Below are positions 5,234-6,962 of a stretch of 6,962 nt of DNA, in pieces. The notes under the pieces were generated by a model that ran no database searches, was not told where the DNA came from, and worked only from the letters and a program-made list of their open reading frames with translations. The DNA is from Candidatus Latescibacterota bacterium (GTDB lineage Bacteria > Latescibacterota > UBA2968): the NCBI GenBank assembly GCA_018650745.1, contig JABIFK010000577.1, positions 1 to 6,962 of the forward strand, read 5' to 3'. How positions within the stretch are numbered: the first letter of the stretch is position 1; every line of letters starts with the position of its first letter. The position numbers and the translations under genes were made by a program.

Positions 5234-6556
5234 CTACTGCCTACTCAAATATTCTGGCAACCACGTCGCCAGTTCAGGGAACGCAATCACCAATCCAACC
5301 CCCACCAACTGAATCACAATAAACGGTATAACGCCTCTATAAATATGCCCCGTTTGTATTTCTGGTGGCGCAACACCCTTTAGATAAAATAACGAAAAAC
5401 CAAACGGTGGTGTCAAAAATGACGTTTGCAAGTTCATCGCCACCAAAATGCCCAACCACAGCAAATCCACACCCAACACCACAAAAATAGGCGCCACCAC
5501 GGGCACAATAATAAAAGTAATCTCAATAAAGTCGATAAAGAATCCAGCCACAAAAACCATTACCATCACAAGCGCCAAAAATGCGCCCGGTCCCATATTG
5601 GCACCCAAGATTAAGTTGGTCAAATATGCGTCTCCGTGCATGCCCCGAAATACCAAACCAAACGCTGTCGCGCCGACCAAAATCACAAACACCATACATG
5701 TCAAGTGCGTCGTTTCTGTCATGACCGCTTTCAGTGTCCCTAGAGAAAACTTACCCTGAAAAACAGTCAACAATGTTGCACCAAAAGCACCTACTGCAGC
5801 AGCCTCTGTCGGTGATGCCACACCTGCAAAAATAGACCCCAAAACAGCCACCACCAAAACAGCTGGCAATACAAATGCTTGAAAAATGCGTTTGATCATG
5901 CCTTTGCCACGAAACGCTGCCAATTCTTCCGCAGGCATCGCAGGTGCCCATTCCGGTTTTAAAATGGCAATCACCACCAGCCACACCATATAGAACCCCA
6001 CCAACATCATCCCCGGGATCGCCGCACCCACAAACATATCTCCAATAGACACATTCAACACACTACCCAACAAAACCAATACAATACTCGGCGGGATAAT
6101 TTGGCCCAAAGTACCCGATGCAGCAATCGTACCCGTTGCAATCTCTGGCCGATATCCCCGCTTCAACATCGTTGGCAAACTCAACAGCCCCATGGTCACC
6201 ACCGTCGCACCCACAATCCCCGTCGAAGCCCCCAACATTGCCCCCACCAACACCACTGAAATCGCCAATCCACCTCTTAGGCGGCCAAACAACAATGCCA
6301 TGGTCTCCAACAGCGCTTCAGCCAAGCCAGACTTTTCGAGCATAACGCCCATAAACACAAACAAAGGCACGGCAATCAAAACGTAATTGGTCATCACACC
6401 CCAAATACGCAACGGCAACAGTTGAAAAAAAGTGGCACCAAAAGTCAAGTACCCCAAAATAAAGGACACACCACCCAACGTAAATGCAACAGGAAACCCC
6501 AACAACAACAGCAAAAACAAAACACCAAACAAAATCAGAGGCATTGCGTCGATCAT
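5234..6556 (-). CDS. dctM: TRAP transporter large permease subunit (DctM family)
   Basis: This is the transport subunit that moves the solute across the inner membrane using an ion gradient, working with DctQ and DctP. At 440 residues it has the usual DctM length. It is almost entirely hydrophobic, with many predicted membrane segments starting at residues 6-36 and 51-73. Family motifs are visible in order: MLGASTGIVGATVVTMG (107-123), AASGTLGQIIPPSI (145-158, a re-entrant hairpin region), GVASPTEAAAVGAFGA (245-260) and FLTPPFGFSLFYLKG (380-394), the second hairpin-type segment. The start ATG (6554-6556) overlaps the dctQ stop as ATGA, and AGGAGG (6564-6569) lies 7 nt upstream, indicating translational coupling. 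Stop TAG is at 5234-5236. The sequence looks most like the mannitol/chloroaromatic (FcbT3/TakM) branch, consistent with the neighbouring binding protein. No frameshift or missing motif was seen. Confidence 0.96.
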   Translation of the reverse strand: MIDAMPLILFGVLFLLLLLGFPVAFTLGGVSFILGYLTFGATFFQLLPLRIWGVMTNYVLIAVPLFVFMGVMLEKSGLAEALLETMALLFGRLRGGLAISVVLVGAMLGASTGIVGATVVTMGLLSLPTMLKRGYRPEIATGTIAASGTLGQIIPPSIVLVLLGSVLNVSIGDMFVGAAIPGMMLVGFYMVWLVVIAILKPEWAPAMPAEELAAFRGKGMIKRIFQAFVLPAVLVVAVLGSIFAGVASPTEAAAVGAFGATLLTVFQGKFSLGTLKAVMTETTHLTCMVFVILVGATAFGLVFRGMHGDAYLTNLILGANMGPGAFLALVMVMVFVAGFFIDFIEITFIIVPVVAPIFVVLGVDLLWLGILVAMNLQTSFLTPPFGFSLFYLKGVAPPEIQTGHIYRGVIPFIVIQLVGVGLVIAFPELATWLPEYLSRQ

Positions 6557-6962
6557 CCGGCCACCTCCTCACCGCGAATACACAACACAGATCGACAAGC
6601 CAAAGCAATGCCTTGAATAAATAAAAAGAAAAAACCAACAGGAATTGCCGCCTTCAAAACCCACCGCGCAGGCAAACCACCCGGATCGGGAGACGTTTCA
6701 CCAAAGTGAAATGCATTTATCACAAAATTTTGTGAGCTCCAAATCACAAGCGCACAAAATGGAATCAGGAACAACACACTCCCGACCAAATTCACCCAAG
6801 CCTGAGCACGTGGTGAAAAACGACTGTAAAACACGTCCACACGCACATGTTTGTCGTGCTTAAGCGAATACCCTGCCCCCAACAAAAAAATCAACGCAAA
6901 CAAATGCCACTCCAACTCCTGCATGGCCACCCAACTGTTCTGCAACAAATATCGCATAAACA
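6553..6962 (-). CDS. dctQ: TRAP transporter small permease subunit (DctQ family; 5' end outside window)
   Basis: This is the small membrane subunit that partners DctM. The visible part has three hydrophobic segments, at about residues 18-31, 54-73 and 102-122 counted from Met at 6957. It also has the family signature LKHDKHVRVDVFYSRFSP (32-49) and ETSPDPGGLPARWVLK (87-102), typical of DctQ. The frame is open to the right edge: a Phe codon precedes the ATG at 6955-6957. MRYLLQNSWVAMQELEW reads like the RY-x-QELxW region that normally follows the first membrane helix. The ATG at 6957 is therefore very probably internal, and roughly 30-50 N-terminal residues, including the first helix, lie outside. 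The stop TGA (6553-6555) overlaps the dctM start by 4 nt. The promoter for dctQM is not in the window. Confidence 0.92.
   Translation of the reverse strand, partial: FMRYLLQNSWVAMQELEWHLFALIFLLGAGYSLKHDKHVRVDVFYSRFSPRAQAWVNLVGSVLFLIPFCALVIWSSQNFVINAFHFGETSPDPGGLPARWVLKAAIPVGFFFLFIQGIALACRSVLCIRGEEVAG

Noticed and set aside
6318..6638. 106-codon minus-strand open frame across the dctQ-dctM junction
   Set aside because: It is an alternative frame of two real membrane-protein genes; its Cys/Trp/Phe-rich composition is an artefact of frame shift.
6955..6957. ATG at 6957 as the start of dctQ
   Set aside because: The frame continues to the window edge, the first membrane helix would be missing, and MRYLLQ matches the region after that helix in the family.

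Overview
This window looks like chromosomal DNA from a Gram-negative bacterium of moderate GC content. The supporting signs are a TRAP transporter with a Tat-type lipoprotein binding component, an HD-GYP protein, a Sec-exported protein and sigma70-like promoters. I cannot assign a phylum with confidence. No tRNA, rRNA, CRISPR array, insertion sequence or phage gene is visible.

Layout. (1) Positions 1-2095, plus strand: the 3' part of an HD-GYP phosphodiesterase gene that enters from the left edge and ends in two tandem zinc ribbons. It is followed by two small genes, each encoding one N-terminal membrane segment and a coiled coil. A perfect 25-bp inverted repeat (2099-2151) closes this block and also serves the convergent gene behind it. 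(2) Positions 2173-3880, minus strand: a two-gene operon with a stand-alone response-regulator receiver first and, 1 nt downstream, a Sec-exported protein of unknown function with an apparent internal duplication. (3) Positions 3881-4043: a divergent promoter region. (4) Positions 4044-5150, plus strand: a TRAP substrate-binding protein of the TakP/FcbT1 (2-oxoacid/mannitol-chloroaromatic) type. (5) Positions 5161-5232: a long imperfect inverted repeat between convergent genes. (6) Positions 5234-6962, minus strand: the TRAP large permease (DctM) and, overlapping it by 4 nt upstream, the small permease (DctQ), which runs off the right edge.

How the genes work together. The TRAP proteins make one complete transporter: DctP captures a carboxylate-type solute outside the inner membrane and DctQM imports it using an ion gradient. 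The binding-protein gene is tail-to-tail with the permease genes, so it must be expressed from its own promoter. The left half is signalling-flavoured: a cyclic-di-GMP-type phosphodiesterase with zinc ribbons, two coiled-coil membrane proteins, and a receiver paired with an exported protein. No direct functional link between these blocks is proven by the sequence.

Three start positions deserve attention. The HD-GYP and DctQ genes are both cut by the window edges, so their first in-window ATGs are probably internal. The DctP gene starts at ATG 4044; the upstream in-frame TTG at 3969 is part of a -35 promoter element. No novel system can be demonstrated here. The best candidates for new biology are the two coiled-coil membrane proteins behind the HD-GYP gene and the receiver plus duplicated-domain exported protein pair.
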